From Blastocladiella emersonii ATCC 22665 (lineage: Eukaryota > Blastocladiomycota > Blastocladiomycetes > Blastocladiales > Blastocladiaceae): a stretch of DNA of 64,000 bases. Under the pieces are notes generated by a model. It did not search any database and had not been told where the DNA came from. It was given only the letters and a program-made list of their open reading frames with translations. Within the stretch, counting starts at the first letter, position 1, and the number at the start of each line of letters is the position of its first letter. Both the position numbers and the translations under genes were made by a program. This document shows, piece by piece, positions 42,835 to 53,700 of the stretch. The DNA lies in contig JANHCV010000010.1 in assembly GCA_025594325.1 (NCBI GenBank), positions 868,001-932,000 on the forward strand, read 5' to 3'.

Positions 42835-44535
42835 TTAGGCCTTGCACACGCCCTTGGGGTTCTTGATCGCGCGCTGGAACGCGGGCATCGAGACGAGCGA
42901 GCCCGTGTTGGCCGAGTGCGGCGAGCCGGCAAAGCACCCCCCGTTCGTGTGGATACCCACAGCGAGGTCGCCGATCGCGATAGCACTGCCACTATTGCCG
43001 CCCTCAGTGGAAGTGCGGTGGTCAATGTGGAAGCGGTCCGAGAACGCCGTGACCTTGCCGCTCGCCTGCTGCTGAACCTGCGACATGTGCTTGCGCGCCT
43101 GCGCCGAGACCACGCCGAACCCGTAGATCTTGACCGTGTCGCCGACCTTGACCTGGTTCGCGACGAGGTCGCCCGTCGCGGGGTCCACCGTTGCCAGGCG
43201 GTACGCCTTGTTGCCGATGGTCTCGCGGTGCGTCAGGCCCGTGTTCGGGTTCGGGAAGGTGCCGAAATACGCCCAGTCCTCGGCGTCGTCGCCGAGACTC
43301 AGCGACGTCAGGTTGAACTGGACCGACTTGACGTCAACGGCGAACTGGTACTTGGGGTGCGGGTGGCGCACGATGGCCGTCTTCTGGCCCGCCGACGTGA
43401 TCACCGCCGACTGCGGCACGTTCATCTGGATGATCTGGTCGTCGAGGTCGGTCCCGTCGAAGCAGTGGCCCGCCGTGACGTGGCACCCGGCCTTGTCCGT
43501 GATGGTCCACGCAGTGCAACCGACGGGATGGATGCGAACGCTCCGCACGTCGGCCGAGGCGCGGCGATCGTCGTTGGCCGTGCACAGCGACGCGGGCGGC
43601 GGCAGCTGCGCCTTGTTGGACCCGTAGCCCGACTGCGTGTTGGTCTCGATCTGCGTCACGACAATCGACGGCTTCTCGTCGGGGTCCGTGTTCGGGTCGG
43701 CGAGCAGCTCGACCTTGACCTTGCCGCCGTTGAAGACCGCCGACCGGAAGTTCCACTGCTCGATCGACTCGAAGTTGAGGTACTGCACGCCGCCGTCGGC
43801 GAGCGACGTGATGCGCAGGATGTCGCCGGGCAGGTCCTCGCCGAAGCCGGGGAAGTCGACGCGGATAAAGTTCTCGCGCAGCTTGGTCTTGGACCGGTCA
43901 AAGTGCAGGCGCGACCAGAAGATGTTTTTGGCGCCCGGCTGGACCTGGGCAATGTCGATGGTCTGCTCGAAGACGACGACGTGCCCGTTGCGCGTCACGG
44001 GCGTCGGCGCGGGCTTCGGCGTGCCCGACGGCGGCGCGGGAGCCGTCGCGGTCGCCGTGGCCGTCGAGGTGCGCTTGGGCGGGCGCGGCTGCCCGGGGAA
44101 CACGATCGCGCCATCATCACCGTCGTCGGGGAACACGATGCGGCCGCCGCCGTTGGTCGGCGTAGCCGTCGGCGCCGCCGAGAGCGTCGCACGGGTAGTG
44201 CGCTTGGGCGGGCGCGGCTGGCCGGGGAACACGATCGCGCCATCATCGTCGTCGTTCGGGAACACGATACGGCCGTTACCGCCGTTGGTGGCCTTGGGCG
44301 CGGCCGAGCTGGTGCGCGTGCGCTGGCGGCGCGGACCCGTCGGGCGGCGCCAGCCGCGGAAGTTGCACTCGATGTCGGTCTTGCCGAACGACACCTGCAC
44401 GAACTCGCGCGCATCGGGCACCAGGAGCGGCGTGCCGGGCTTGCCGGCGGTCGGCGCGGCCGAGGTCGAGGTCGCGGTCAGGCTCACGAGGGCCATGGCC
44501 GCGGCGGCGAGGAAGGTGGCGGAGATCTTGGCCAT
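42835..44535 (-). CDS. Secreted trypsin-like serine protease with duplicated linker
   Basis: One exon, 566 residues from MAKISATFLAAAAMALVSLT, with a signal peptide ending near residue 26. A Thr/Pro-rich linker contains two near-identical units of about 45 residues (GRIVFPNDDDDGAIVFPGQP RPPKRT and GRIVFPDDGDDGAIVFPGQP RPPKRT). The protease part has the His motif CHVTAGHCFDG (about residue 357), a candidate Asp near 398 (FAVDVKSV) or 418 (AEDWAYFG), and the Ser motif TEGGNSGSAIAIGD (about 516). The end FQRAIKNPKGVCKA is typical of chymotrypsin-fold enzymes of the V8/glutamyl-endopeptidase-like type. It is probably secreted for digestion of external protein. A region of ~170 residues before the protease fold (FWSRLHFDRSKTKLRENFIR...) is unassigned. 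Confidence 0.85.
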   Translation of the reverse strand: MAKISATFLAAAAMALVSLTATSTSAAPTAGKPGTPLLVPDAREFVQVSFGKTDIECNFRGWRRPTGPRRQRTRTSSAAPKATNGGNGRIVFPNDDDDGAIVFPGQPRPPKRTTRATLSAAPTATPTNGGGRIVFPDDGDDGAIVFPGQPRPPKRTSTATATATAPAPPSGTPKPAPTPVTRNGHVVVFEQTIDIAQVQPGAKNIFWSRLHFDRSKTKLRENFIRVDFPGFGEDLPGDILRITSLADGGVQYLNFESIEQWNFRSAVFNGGKVKVELLADPNTDPDEKPSIVVTQIETNTQSGYGSNKAQLPPPASLCTANDDRRASADVRSVRIHPVGCTAWTITDKAGCHVTAGHCFDGTDLDDQIIQMNVPQSAVITSAGQKTAIVRHPHPKYQFAVDVKSVQFNLTSLSLGDDAEDWAYFGTFPNPNTGLTHRETIGNKAYRLATVDPATGDLVANQVKVGDTVKIYGFGVVSAQARKHMSQVQQQASGKVTAFSDRFHIDHRTSTEGGNSGSAIAIGDLAVGIHTNGGCFAGSPHSANTGSLVSMPAFQRAIKNPKGVCKA

Positions 44536-45524
44536 GATGGTGGTAATGGTGGTGGTGGTGGAGGTTCTTCTAGTTGTCGGTGGTGGTGGGTCTACTGTAT
44601 AGGAACAGGGGCCGTCTAGCAGCGAGGCGATGAGGTCGGATGGATCGGGTTGCTGGTGAGGATGCAGACTCGGACCGCGGGAGCCCGCGCGCTTTATACG
44701 CGTCGTCGCTCACTGTGCACTCGGCACCATACCCTCGGCCGCGCGAGCAATCCCCGATCCCGCGGACACACTCGCACACGTTCACGCGCCCCAACGTCAG
44801 CCGCCTGGGGCCGCATGCGCCTGCAGGCTGAAACCAAACCGCTCCGACGGTTCCGAGGCTTCGAGACGAGTCGCAGATCGGTATTCCCGGCGCCCTGGGA
44901 CGCGAGGGTGGCTGAGGCGTGCGTCTGAGCCCCCATTTTTTCCGGCTGCTGCGCCACACGCTCTGCGCCATGACTCCCGCGCGGACAGAAATACGGCCGT
45001 TGCTGACCGAGCACGCAATCGCGCAGGTCAGTCGTTCGCGCGACAAGGCACATCATCGAGTTCGTGAAACGCGAGGCGGACTGATACTGGAAAACGGAAG
45101 GCCGCTCGCGTCGACTTTCAGCCCGGCTGCGCGTATTGGCGGCAGAACGTGGCAAGGCTAGAGTCCTAGACGTTTGAGATGCGCCACGCGATGCGAGCAC
45201 GTTTCTCGCACGGCCTGAAACGCGACGCGACGCGTCTCGTGGGTCGCGTATTCTCGGCTTTCAAGCTGAGGTTCGGTCAAGGCCAGCTAGAAAGCCTCCT
45301 GATCGCGCGTTGGTCGAGCTACAACACAGGACGGTCTCCTCAGCAATGCGATCTTCGCCCATTACGCTTGAGTGACGCGCAGGACGGACACCCTTGCCGC
45401 ACTCGCGTCGTTCCAAGGCAAGGTAGACTCAAAGACGCGCTCGATGGGTCAGAAGTGAAGCACGACTATATTCAACCAACAACCAACAACCGACAGCCAA
45501 CGACCAGCATGAGAGCGACAACGC
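44536..45524. other. Intergenic, about 1 kb, no gene seen
   Basis: Upstream of the minus-strand protease gene and downstream of the ankyrin-like gene. ACGCGTCTC occurs at 45230-45238. CAACCAACAACCAACAACCG near 45475-45494 is a short simple repeat. Frames on either strand do not look protein-coding, and I found no tRNA-like fold. Confidence 0.45.
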
Positions 45525-47114
45525 TCACAGAAAATCAGGAAACTCGGCGAAAAGCTCGTCAAACTCTAGGCCGTCGCGGATTAGCTTGCGAATGCGAGTG
45601 CGCCACCACGAAGCAAGCTTAGTGAACTGTTCTCGATGCTGCAGGGCCTGGCGGATCGTGTCGTCGTAGTAAGCGAGCTCGAAATCTCTCCGAACCCACC
45701 AGTTCAAGGGCTTGATGATCGCGGACTCGTCGATCTGCTTGAGGTTGCTCCAGTCCACGTCAGCCCAGTTCTTTGGACAAATGAACAAGAAATTGGGCAA
45801 GTTTGAGTGACACCATGAGAGCATGACTGTGTTATTCGACCGACTAGCGCGCTCGATCACGAAGCCGCAGAAGTTGGGTTTCCGTAGCGTGCGTTCAGAC
45901 TCGGAATCAGAATCGCTGTCAGAGTTGGCCGATTCCGGCTCAGAGTCCGAGCTAGAGTCTGATTCGAGGCCGCAGAAGTTGCTGGGAGACTCTCGAGCAA
46001 GCCATTTCAGTATCTCCTTTCGCTTGAGAGAGATGGCGAGCTCCAAGGCGTCCGCCCAAAATGCGAAGCGGTCCAATCGTTTGTCAAAGTAGGGCCCGAA
46101 ACGGTCGTGATGCTGCACATACCATTCGTGTTGGCGGAGTTCGCTGTCGTAGATACAATTAGGTGGTGGAGCAAGATCAGCACGGTCGCAGAGTAAAATG
46201 TAGTGGACATGGTTGAAAATCCAATCCAGCATGTCGGGGCGGTCGTTTCGAATCATCCGGGAGACTTCGTTTTTCCAATTGTCGATTCTGTCGCACCAAC
46301 GGTCCTCGGTCATTTCGTCAAAATCAATCAGAACCTTGAGGCTTCCGCACTCGACCGCACGTTCGGGGATTTCGAAATAATGATCCGTGAACCCGCCGTC
46401 ATCACAGAGCCAGAACACTGCCCCGGGGTTATCGGCTTTCATGGCATCGTCGAATGCTTCTACGCTGACCTTGATGGAGTGTCCAGACTCGCCCCACCAC
46501 CACAGGACGTCGTTATGTCCAGCCCGGACGGCATCGTCGACTGCGCGCTCCGTGTAGCCCTCGATTCGCTCGTTTTCCACAAGCCAGTTGAGAACGTCGA
46601 CGTGGCCGTGGGCGGACGCAACATCGGCGAGGTGCGGGCCGTCGAAGTCCTCGTCGTCGTACTCGTCCATGAAGTCGTTTGCAAGGAGCCAAGCGAGTAC
46701 GTGAACGTGTCCGTTAGCGGCGGCAACTTCGGCGGGGTGCTGCGCGCCGTCGAAAAAGTTCCAGTCCCACTCGGAAACAAAGTCATCCAGCAGGTCGATC
46801 CGTCCCGCGGCGCACAAAAGTCGGAAACGGAAGTTGGCCTCGTCGCCGTTCTCCGTCGGACCGCGGTACTTGAGCAGTAGTGCTCGAAGGTCATCGTAAC
46901 CGGGGTCCAGGGCGCGCTGAATGCATTTGTGCAGCGAATAGCGCAGAGCAACCGAGCGGAGTCGCTTGAGACCCGGAAGCACGTAGAGCAGCGGGAGCGG
47001 GTCGGCATCACGCGGGTTTAAAAGCACGGCTTGGCACAAAATATCCTCGACGAGCTCATAAGGCAAGAGGGGTTGAGTGCGTTGCATGGAGTTTTTGCGG
47101 GCTTTGCGCTTCAT
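45525..47114 (-). CDS. F-box-like/ankyrin-like repeat protein (family member 4)
   Basis: One exon, 529 residues from MKRKARKNSMQRTQPLLPYE. The N-module (LVEDILCQAVLLNPRDADPL, LYVLPGLKRLRSVALRYSLH) and repeats (HPAEVAAANGHVHVLAWLLA, HLADVASAHGHVDVLNWLVE, ERAVDDAVRAGHNDVLWWWG) are intact through to the family C-terminus (ASWWRTRIRKLIRDGLEFDE, LFAEFPDFL). An acidic Ser/Asp/Glu insert lies near residue 405. A 404-bp part of this gene is nearly identical to the pseudogene at 58928-60060, which points to recent duplication or gene conversion. Confidence 0.82.
   Translation of the reverse strand: MKRKARKNSMQRTQPLLPYELVEDILCQAVLLNPRDADPLPLLYVLPGLKRLRSVALRYSLHKCIQRALDPGYDDLRALLLKYRGPTENGDEANFRFRLLCAAGRIDLLDDFVSEWDWNFFDGAQHPAEVAAANGHVHVLAWLLANDFMDEYDDEDFDGPHLADVASAHGHVDVLNWLVENERIEGYTERAVDDAVRAGHNDVLWWWGESGHSIKVSVEAFDDAMKADNPGAVFWLCDDGGFTDHYFEIPERAVECGSLKVLIDFDEMTEDRWCDRIDNWKNEVSRMIRNDRPDMLDWIFNHVHYILLCDRADLAPPPNCIYDSELRQHEWYVQHHDRFGPYFDKRLDRFAFWADALELAISLKRKEILKWLARESPSNFCGLESDSSSDSEPESANSDSDSDSESERTLRKPNFCGFVIERASRSNNTVMLSWCHSNLPNFLFICPKNWADVDWSNLKQIDESAIIKPLNWWVRRDFELAYYDDTIRQALQHREQFTKLASWWRTRIRKLIRDGLEFDELFAEFPDFL
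46516..46919 (-). repeat. 404-bp tract nearly identical to 59482-59885
   Basis: I aligned the two tracts by eye at a constant offset of 12,966 bp and found four mismatches, two near each end, with about 320 bp in the middle identical. The surrounding coding sequence is clearly more diverged. Both copies are in the same orientation. Confidence 0.88.
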
Positions 47115-47353
47115 GGTTGGTCATAGAGCATGTCATGGAGTGCGAGTCGCGATCGAAGGCGGCGAGGCGAAACGGCCGTTGTGGTGAATGGTCGTGCCGC
47201 GTGGCTCAGCGCGAGACGTTTCAAGTCAAGCCACGTCCCACGCGACGCGTTTCCCATCGCGTCACGCGACGCCACTCGGACGCGTTCCCTCTCCGCGTCA
47301 CCGCTGCGCGACGCGTCAACTCGGCCGCGGGCCTCGAACCGAGCCTTCTCTCC

Positions 47354-47435
47354 GTCTGCTGTTCTACGAATCACACGTAACAGTCGATCGGAGCGTCGGT
47401 TCGGAGCTCGAGTGCTCATGTCGTTCGTCGCGCAG
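47354..47435 (+). repeat. 82-bp direct repeat, copy 1 (copy 2 at 47532-47613)
   Basis: GTCTGCTGTTCTACGAATCA ... TCGTTCGTCGCGCAG is repeated 178 bp downstream with a single T/C difference (CTCATGTCG versus CTCACGTCG). The spacer contains a TATATATGG element right before copy 2. It lies upstream of the minus-strand ankyrin-like gene. Its function is unknown. Confidence 0.88.
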
Positions 47436-47531
47436 GTACTACTCGCCGCCCTCCCCTTTGTCCCCTCATCCCACTCCCCGTCGTCGTCGCTCCCTTCGGG
47501 AAGATCCTCCTCCTCCTCTCGGTTATATATG

Positions 47532-47613
47532 GTCTGCTGTTCTACGAATCACACGTAACAGTCGATCGGAGCGTCGGTTCGGAGCTCGAGTGCTCACGTC
47601 GTTCGTCGCGCAG
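47532..47613 (+). repeat. 82-bp direct repeat, copy 2
   Basis: Second copy of the repeat at 47354-47435. Confidence 0.88.
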
Positions 47614-47652
47614 ACCTCTTGCAGTACCTCTCGGTCCCCGGTCCCCCAACAC

Positions 47653-47697
47653 CGTCTTTGGCGTCCACTCGGATCACATGATTGATCGTCGCGTCTC
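47653..47697 (+). repeat. 45-bp segment shared with 60065-60109
   Basis: CGTCTTTGGCGTCCACTCGG ATCACATGATTGATCGTCGC GTCTC recurs at 60065-60109 with two differences. Both lie upstream of related ankyrin-like loci on the minus strand, so the 60-kb copy carries part of the 47-kb locus's 5' flank. Confidence 0.85.
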
Positions 47698-47871
47698 TCA
47701 TCGCATCGCGCCCCTGTCCTCCCTTTCTGTTTACTCTTGATGCCACTCTCTCTCTCTTGAGAAGAATTGTAGTACAATGAAGGCATCACGTATAGACAAG
47801 CGAGACTGTATTTGACACACTTCTTATCCCCGTAACCACTGCCCACCGTGGTCCCGTTGGCGAGAACTTGA

Positions 47872-48690
47872 TTAATGTCGCTCTCGCGATACGACACAGC
47901 GGCAGATCTGCTGGTACGGAAGCGCGTGGGGCTTGACCGTTACCGACCTAGGCGGCAGTTTGTCGACGGCGGCAGCGTGGTGGAGAAGGACGAACGGGGC
48001 GTGTACCGGTGGTTGCAGACGAACTTGGGCGTTAAGACCGAGGCGAGATGAGACGAGAAGTTGTGCCCGCCATGACCTCGTCGACGGCACGCTCGCTTGA
48101 TCTTCTTGAAGGCAAAGGGCCGCCGAGCGACTCGACGATGCAGCACGACAGCACGACCTTGTTGGGTACACGCGCGCCGCGGGACTTTTGTGGATCGAGC
48201 TACGCGAGGGTGAGGGTGAGCGTGAGAGTGGGCTCCTCTGACCCGAGACCAGAGACGAGCCAGGACGCGGTACCTCGAACATGCCACAAAACGCGGCCAT
48301 GGCCACGGCCCAAGTCGGGTGCTGCGCGACGTGAAGCTGCCGGCGGCCAGAACAGGTGAACAGGTCGCTGAGGGCACGGGTCGTCTTGGTCTCGACGATA
48401 CTGTAGGTGAAATTGATGGATACGAGCATGACGAACTAGCTACACGCGCGGCAGGCGAAGATCTCGAGGTGAGCACGCGGACCAGCGCGAGTGGAACGAG
48501 AGTCGCGGGCATTGGTGCCGCGCCGTACCTGCTACTGCTGCTGCTCGCGAGGCCTCGCGCTTGGGCTTGAACTTGAACACACGGGTGCCCCACCAGTGCA
48601 GAGCGGGCTGCGCAGTCCCTAAAGCTGTACAAACGTTGATGGGGTGGGCGACCACCACCGCCGGACGCCGCGAGGGTCGTCAATGGGCCG
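47872..48690 (-). pseudogene. Decayed coding fragments of an unknown gene
   Basis: The minus strand holds protein-like stretches in differing frames: VFKFKPKREAS, then MLVSINFTYSIVETKTTRAL SDLFTCSGRRQLHVAQHP ending AAFCGMFE. An intron-like GTACCGC...CGCGTAG follows (about 48205-48271). Next come LDPQKSRGARVPNKVVLSCC IVESLGGP, and in another frame PFAFKKIKRAC and LTPKFVCNHRYTP. The frame changes without usable introns between them, so I read this as a pseudogene. I do not recognise the family. Confidence 0.5.
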
Positions 48691-49194
48691 TTGCACAGCC
48701 ACGTACTCTTGCGCCGCCGCGCGGTTCGCCGCCCTTCGTTAGCCCCCTCCGCACGGCCGAGCCCCCTTAGCCTGACCGCGCCACGCAGCGGGCCCGCTGC
48801 ACCATGCGTTCGCGGCGAACGAGCTCATGGTGGGGGAGGTGTGGGCGGTGCTTACGGCGGGGGTGCGGGAGCTCGTTTCCCCCGCAGCAAAGAAAGGGCG
48901 TGCCGAGGGAGGGGTGCTAGGGCCTCGGGCCGGGCGGGTACTCTGGCTCTGCATCAGGACGTCTATCTACACGCAGGCGAGCGAGCGAACGAGCGAAGGG
49001 GGCGGTCGCGACCACGGCCACGGCGGGCGACCGCGTTACTGCGCCGTCGTGAGGCGCACCTGCAGCAACGAGCGGATGAGCGACGCCGTGGCAACGGTGG
49101 ACGCCGCGACGGCCTTGATGCCGATGGCCGATGAGGAGAATGACGGCGACCGTGAGCTGATGCTGACGCGAGTCGTCGAGTGCCGCCGATCCGT
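48691..49194. other. Non-coding stretch between decayed blocks
   Basis: No gene, RNA or repeat is supported. GC-rich, with several random open frames. Confidence 0.35.
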
Positions 49195-50270
49195 CTACAG
49201 TTGGGCGCCGCGCGAGTGAGTGGGCGGTCGGTGGCCTCTTAATGTCCGCGCTATGAGCGTACCCTCGTTGATACCGCCGTCGCCGACGGGACCGAGCCGC
49301 CGTGCCTTGAGCAGAGCGCGCGTCGGGATCATGACTGCCGGCGCTTGGCGCGACACGACGCGGCCCTCGCGACCGAGTGACCGACGCACGATCTCGGCCT
49401 GCTGCAGCTGCAGGTGCAGCAGCAGGTACTGGACTCGGAGAACCACTCGAACCGCGCCGCGAGCCGAGGAGTGTTTACACAAGCACAAGCGCAAGAGTGA
49501 GTTATTGGACTGCGACGCCGGAAGTTCCGATTGTAGTATGTTACCTTGGTGTGCCGCGATGACATCTGGATTCCGAGTAATCGACGCGGCGCGCGCGCAC
49601 GGCGTGCACCCGGCCTTGTCCAGCCGCGCCGCCGCCGCGTGCTCACCACGACCATCGAGCTCTGCGCCGCGACCACACACATGACACGCGCGAGGGGCGC
49701 TACGGAATATAGTGCGGGTTCCACCACGTGCCGGACTAAGAAGTGTTTGAGCCGGGGCTCCCCCAAGCAGTGCGTACTGGGCGTCGTCCCTCGGCGTGTC
49801 ATGCGAATGGCCGCAGCGCCGCGCGACCCGACGCGGCGAGCGAGCGGCAGCTGCTGCTGCTGCGACGTGTACCACCCATGGAGAACCGCCGCCCGAGACG
49901 TGCGTGATCGGGTCCGTCGAGCTCAAAGAGTCTACACGAGCACGAGAGTGAGTTGTCGGATCGAGCCGCCGCTGGCTGCAGAGCAAAAGTACCTCAGCGC
50001 GTCGCGACGAGGAACGGGATCGAGGCGGCCGGCCTACACGATGTGGAGCGCGAGGGTGAGCGATGATGACCAGACCAAGCGGATCCGAGTCGCGAGCGTC
50101 GCCGTACCAGTTGTTGCGGTGGATCTGCGGCAAAGTAGAGGCTGCAGTTGCTGGGCGGCCGAGTCGTGGCTCGCCACGTCGTGTGCGACGGCTGCGGACT
50201 CGGACGGCCGTCGCATCGCGGACGTCGAAGCCGCCGGTGCCGAAGCGGGTTGATCGAGCTGGTTTCGCGG
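49195..50270 (-). repeat. Decayed coding repeat block, inverted relative to 57.1-58.4 kb
   Basis: Two segments match plus-strand segments on the far side of the VPS39-like gene in opposite orientation and in the same internal order. The first (about 49690-49860; GTGGAACCCGCACTATA...) matches 57170-57340 and 57600-57760. The second (about 49340-49475; CTCGGCTCGCGGCGCGGTTC...) matches 58128-58290. One frame of the second segment reads LQQAEIVRRSLGREGRVVSR then PTRALLKARRLG. Intron-like GTAG acceptors are scattered through it. No intact gene model is possible and no family is recognised. Confidence 0.6.
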
Positions 50271-50783
50271 ATGCGGGTGATGCGTGGCATGAGAAGAGGT
50301 GGTTGGAGCGAGTGCTTCATTGCTTGGAGAGCGAGTGAGGCGAGGTACGTCGGGTAAAGGAATAAATCAAAGGTTCCAAAAAAAGCGAGGTACGTCGGGT
50401 GTGAGGATCCAGCATCCCCGCGTCCCGGCGTGCAAGCAGAACAGCGCCTCATTTCTCCAAAGTGCGAGACGTTGCCCGGAGTGACTGGGTCGTCCTCGCG
50501 GTGCCAGCCGGACGAAGCAAAAATAAAGGAGACACGCGCCGAAACGCGTCTCACGGTGGTCGCGTGACGTGCGAGAGAATTTCGCGCGCGCACGTGTTCA
50601 CGCGACGAAAATCCTGATCTCTTTCTCCATCTGAGCTTGATGACCCACCTGTCCTGTGTGCGGCCGTCGTTGACACTATCACGAAGCATCGCACGGACCG
50701 AGTTGAATTGAGTCCATTGATGGCTCGGTCCGTTAGACCAGAAACCGCCTCTATGGATCTGCGCAAGATGAGAAGTGTGCAAT
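50271..50783. other. Intergenic downstream of the VPS39/TGFBRAP1 gene
   Basis: It contains ACGCGTCTC at 50544-50552 and a short repeated phrase GCGAGGTACGTCGGGT at about 50337-50354 and 50386-50401. No gene is supported. Confidence 0.4.
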
Positions 50784-53700
50784 CTATCCAACACTGGACA
50801 TCACCGACTGCGGCGCGCATGGTGCGTGAAAGACCTGCGGGTCGTGGTGTGTCACGACAAACGCGTCTGTGTGGTCGACGGCGCGCCCGCACCCCGCGCA
50901 GATGGCGGGCAGCGTGATGGGACCGGGCTGCTCGTGCGCCGCAGCGAGCATGGCGAGCTTGGTCTACCGTGTAACGCAACGTTAGCGATGCCCCCGAGTT
51001 CTGAGAAGGAACCGCGTACCGTCATGTTGCGCTGGCGCTCGAGCGACTTGACCATGGTGCTCCAGCGGTGCCGGCGCGTGATCTGCGCGAGCTCGTGCAT
51101 GAGCAACGGTGCCGCACGCTCGAGCGCCCAGTCGCCGGGGAGCACGTTAGCGAGCTCGCGGAAGTCGACCACGTCCATGTTCTTGACGGCGACCGACATG
51201 AAGAAGCTCGAGTACGCGTCGCTAAAACACCGTTGGATCGTCAGTTCCTGGTCGAACGCAGGGTCAGAAACAACCGTACCGCCCGTCCATCTTGAGGAAC
51301 GCGTCGACCACGACCTCAAACGGCACCTCCTCGGTCTCGCACACGCGGTGCGCGGACGCAAAGTCGCCGACTTCGGTCACGAGCCGGCGCACGCGCGCCG
51401 TGGGGTCGGCCTCGAGCAGGGCGAGCTCGAAGGCAAACTCGCCCGCGGGGACGAGGCATTCGCGCACCTTGCCCACCACCATCTCGTCGCCCGACCCCGC
51501 AACACCGGCCACGACGGCGAGCAGCTGTCCGCGCACCTCGGATGCAGGCCGTTGTGCAGCGAGAAAGTCGGGGAACGAGGCGTGGGACGCGACGCTAGCC
51601 GCGCGGTACTTGCTGAGCCAGCTGGCGACGCTGCCGCCCTCGGCGAGGTACGCGCGGACGAGTTCGTCGCGCGGCCCGTTCGAGTCCTCGAGGTACGCGA
51701 TGAGCACCGCGTGGCCGAGCGCCGTGAGCCGCACCTCGTCAAACGCCGGGATCCAGGTGCGCAGGACGTGCGATGCGAGGGCGCGGTCGCGCGCGAGGAG
51801 CCACTGGATGTCGGACGCGTGGTTGGCGGCGTACTCGAGGTCGGCGAGCAGCTGCGCAACGTCGCGGACCGAGACCCAGCGCGGCTCGCTACCCGGCGCT
51901 GCGGTCGCGGGCGGCGTCGAGTCGAAAAGCGACTGCCACAGGTCGAGTACGCGGCGCACGTCGCCGGCGCGCTGGGCGACGAGGGACTCGGCAAACGCGT
52001 GGCCGCGCGCGGCGAGGTCATCGGCGAGCCTTTGGAGCTCGTCGCTGGACAGCGAGAGGTCGCACACGAGTCGCGTCTGCGCGACCACCTCCTGCACGCC
52101 GCGGTCCAGCTTCAGCAGCAGATGGAGCCGAGCAACCTCGACGGCTGGGTCGACGGCATCGGACGTGGACCGCCACGCGTCGAGGTACGACAGCAGGAAA
52201 CGGTCGACGCTCTCGTCCAGCGAAGCGCGGAGTGACGCGACCGAGGCCGGGTCGAGTGACGAGGGCTGGCCGCCGCAGAGCTTGTGCATCGCGAGATTGA
52301 CTGGAAGGAACGAACGAGTATGAGGTCTCGCTCGAAAGGAGGTGAGCGGATGGAACCATACCAATAGCCTCAAACGACTCGAGCGCCTTGACCTCGACGA
52401 GGAACGCGGCAATCTCCTTGTTCTCGCGCCCGTGCCGCGGATGGTCCGGGTCGGCCATGTGCAGCAGGTACTGCGGCTCGAGGCGGACCTCCCTGAGCAG
52501 CGCGAGTGTGTCGTCCCACTGGCACGCGTTGAGCATGCCGAACGCGACCTGCGTGACGACGGCGCGCGTCTCCTTGGCGGGCAGCATGGCGCGGGCGAGT
52601 TTCAGCGCGGCCGACTCATTCCCTTGCAGCAGCAGCGAGTTGACCTGGGCCGGGTAGTCGGGGCACGCGAGCGCGTAGACGGCGTCGCGCTCGCGGGCGA
52701 GAATCTGGACCTGGCCGAGCCCCGCGAGCGGAATCGGATGCGGTAACGGGAGGAACCCGATGGCCTGCAGCGGGATCGGCTCGTCCTGGACCACGGACTC
52801 GGTCAGCAGGCTGTGCGCCATGAGCCGCAGCGGCCCGCCCGACGCATCCGGGATCAGCAACAGGACGTGCGGGTAGTGGACGGCTAAAGAGTGTGGCTGT
52901 TAGTGAGAAGCGTCCACCAGAAATTCACGAGAAAGCCGTGCCGATAGCCTTGGGGTACACTGGGAACTGCAGCGTGCCGCGGCCGGGGATGGGGTCGCCG
53001 TGCGGCCCAATGAAGACGCCGACGCCCGTGGACTTGACGCCCACGCTCGCACGACACGCAATGAGAAGCTCCTTGGGCGCGACGAGCGCCATGTGCGGAC
53101 GAAAGTCGTGCAGGTGGTCGGTCGACTTTTTCGCGGTGTTGCGGCTCGCGTCAAAGGGCGCGAGGACCGTGATGCGCGGCTCGGCGAGGGCCAGGTGCAG
53201 GCACTTGTAGTGGAAGGTGCTGTCGGCGAGGTAGACGTGCTGGCCGTGCCAGAGCAGCCGCTGGGCGCCGTCAGGCAGCGGCACCTCCTACGCTGGCGGC
53301 GAGATGAGTAGACGGTCTCGAGTGGGACCAGCGGGATGTATGGACGCACCTTGACCTCGGTCAGCGAAAGCGTGGTGCCTGACTTTTTGATCTGGAGTTT
53401 GCCGAGGGTCCTGCGGCGCGCGACAACGAGGTAGTCGGCGGCGGACCCGCGTCGCTGCGAAGCTGACGAGTGCGTCGAGCGCTCATCGTGGTTGGCCGAG
53501 ATGGCGGTGATGCCCTTGAGCGGGCGCACCGAGAGCGGCTGCATAGCGAGGTCGTAAAAGGCGAGCACCGTGTCTACACGACGTAATGAGTTGATTGTCT
53601 TTCGTGGGACCAAGTTGCGCGTACCGGCGAGAACGGCAATCGACTGCGACTCGGGCAGCGCGACGACTTGGAGGACGTGCTGCTGCGTGGAGATGGTCTT

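Noticed and set aside
42916-44619. 567-residue plus-strand frame antisense to the protease
   Set aside because: Arg/Asp/Val-rich shadow; the minus-strand protease has a signal peptide and catalytic motifs.
50775-52235. 486-residue plus-strand frame antisense to the VPS39/TGFBRAP1 gene
   Set aside because: No protein-like character, and the minus-strand exons join in phase with recognisable CNH and zinc-finger motifs.
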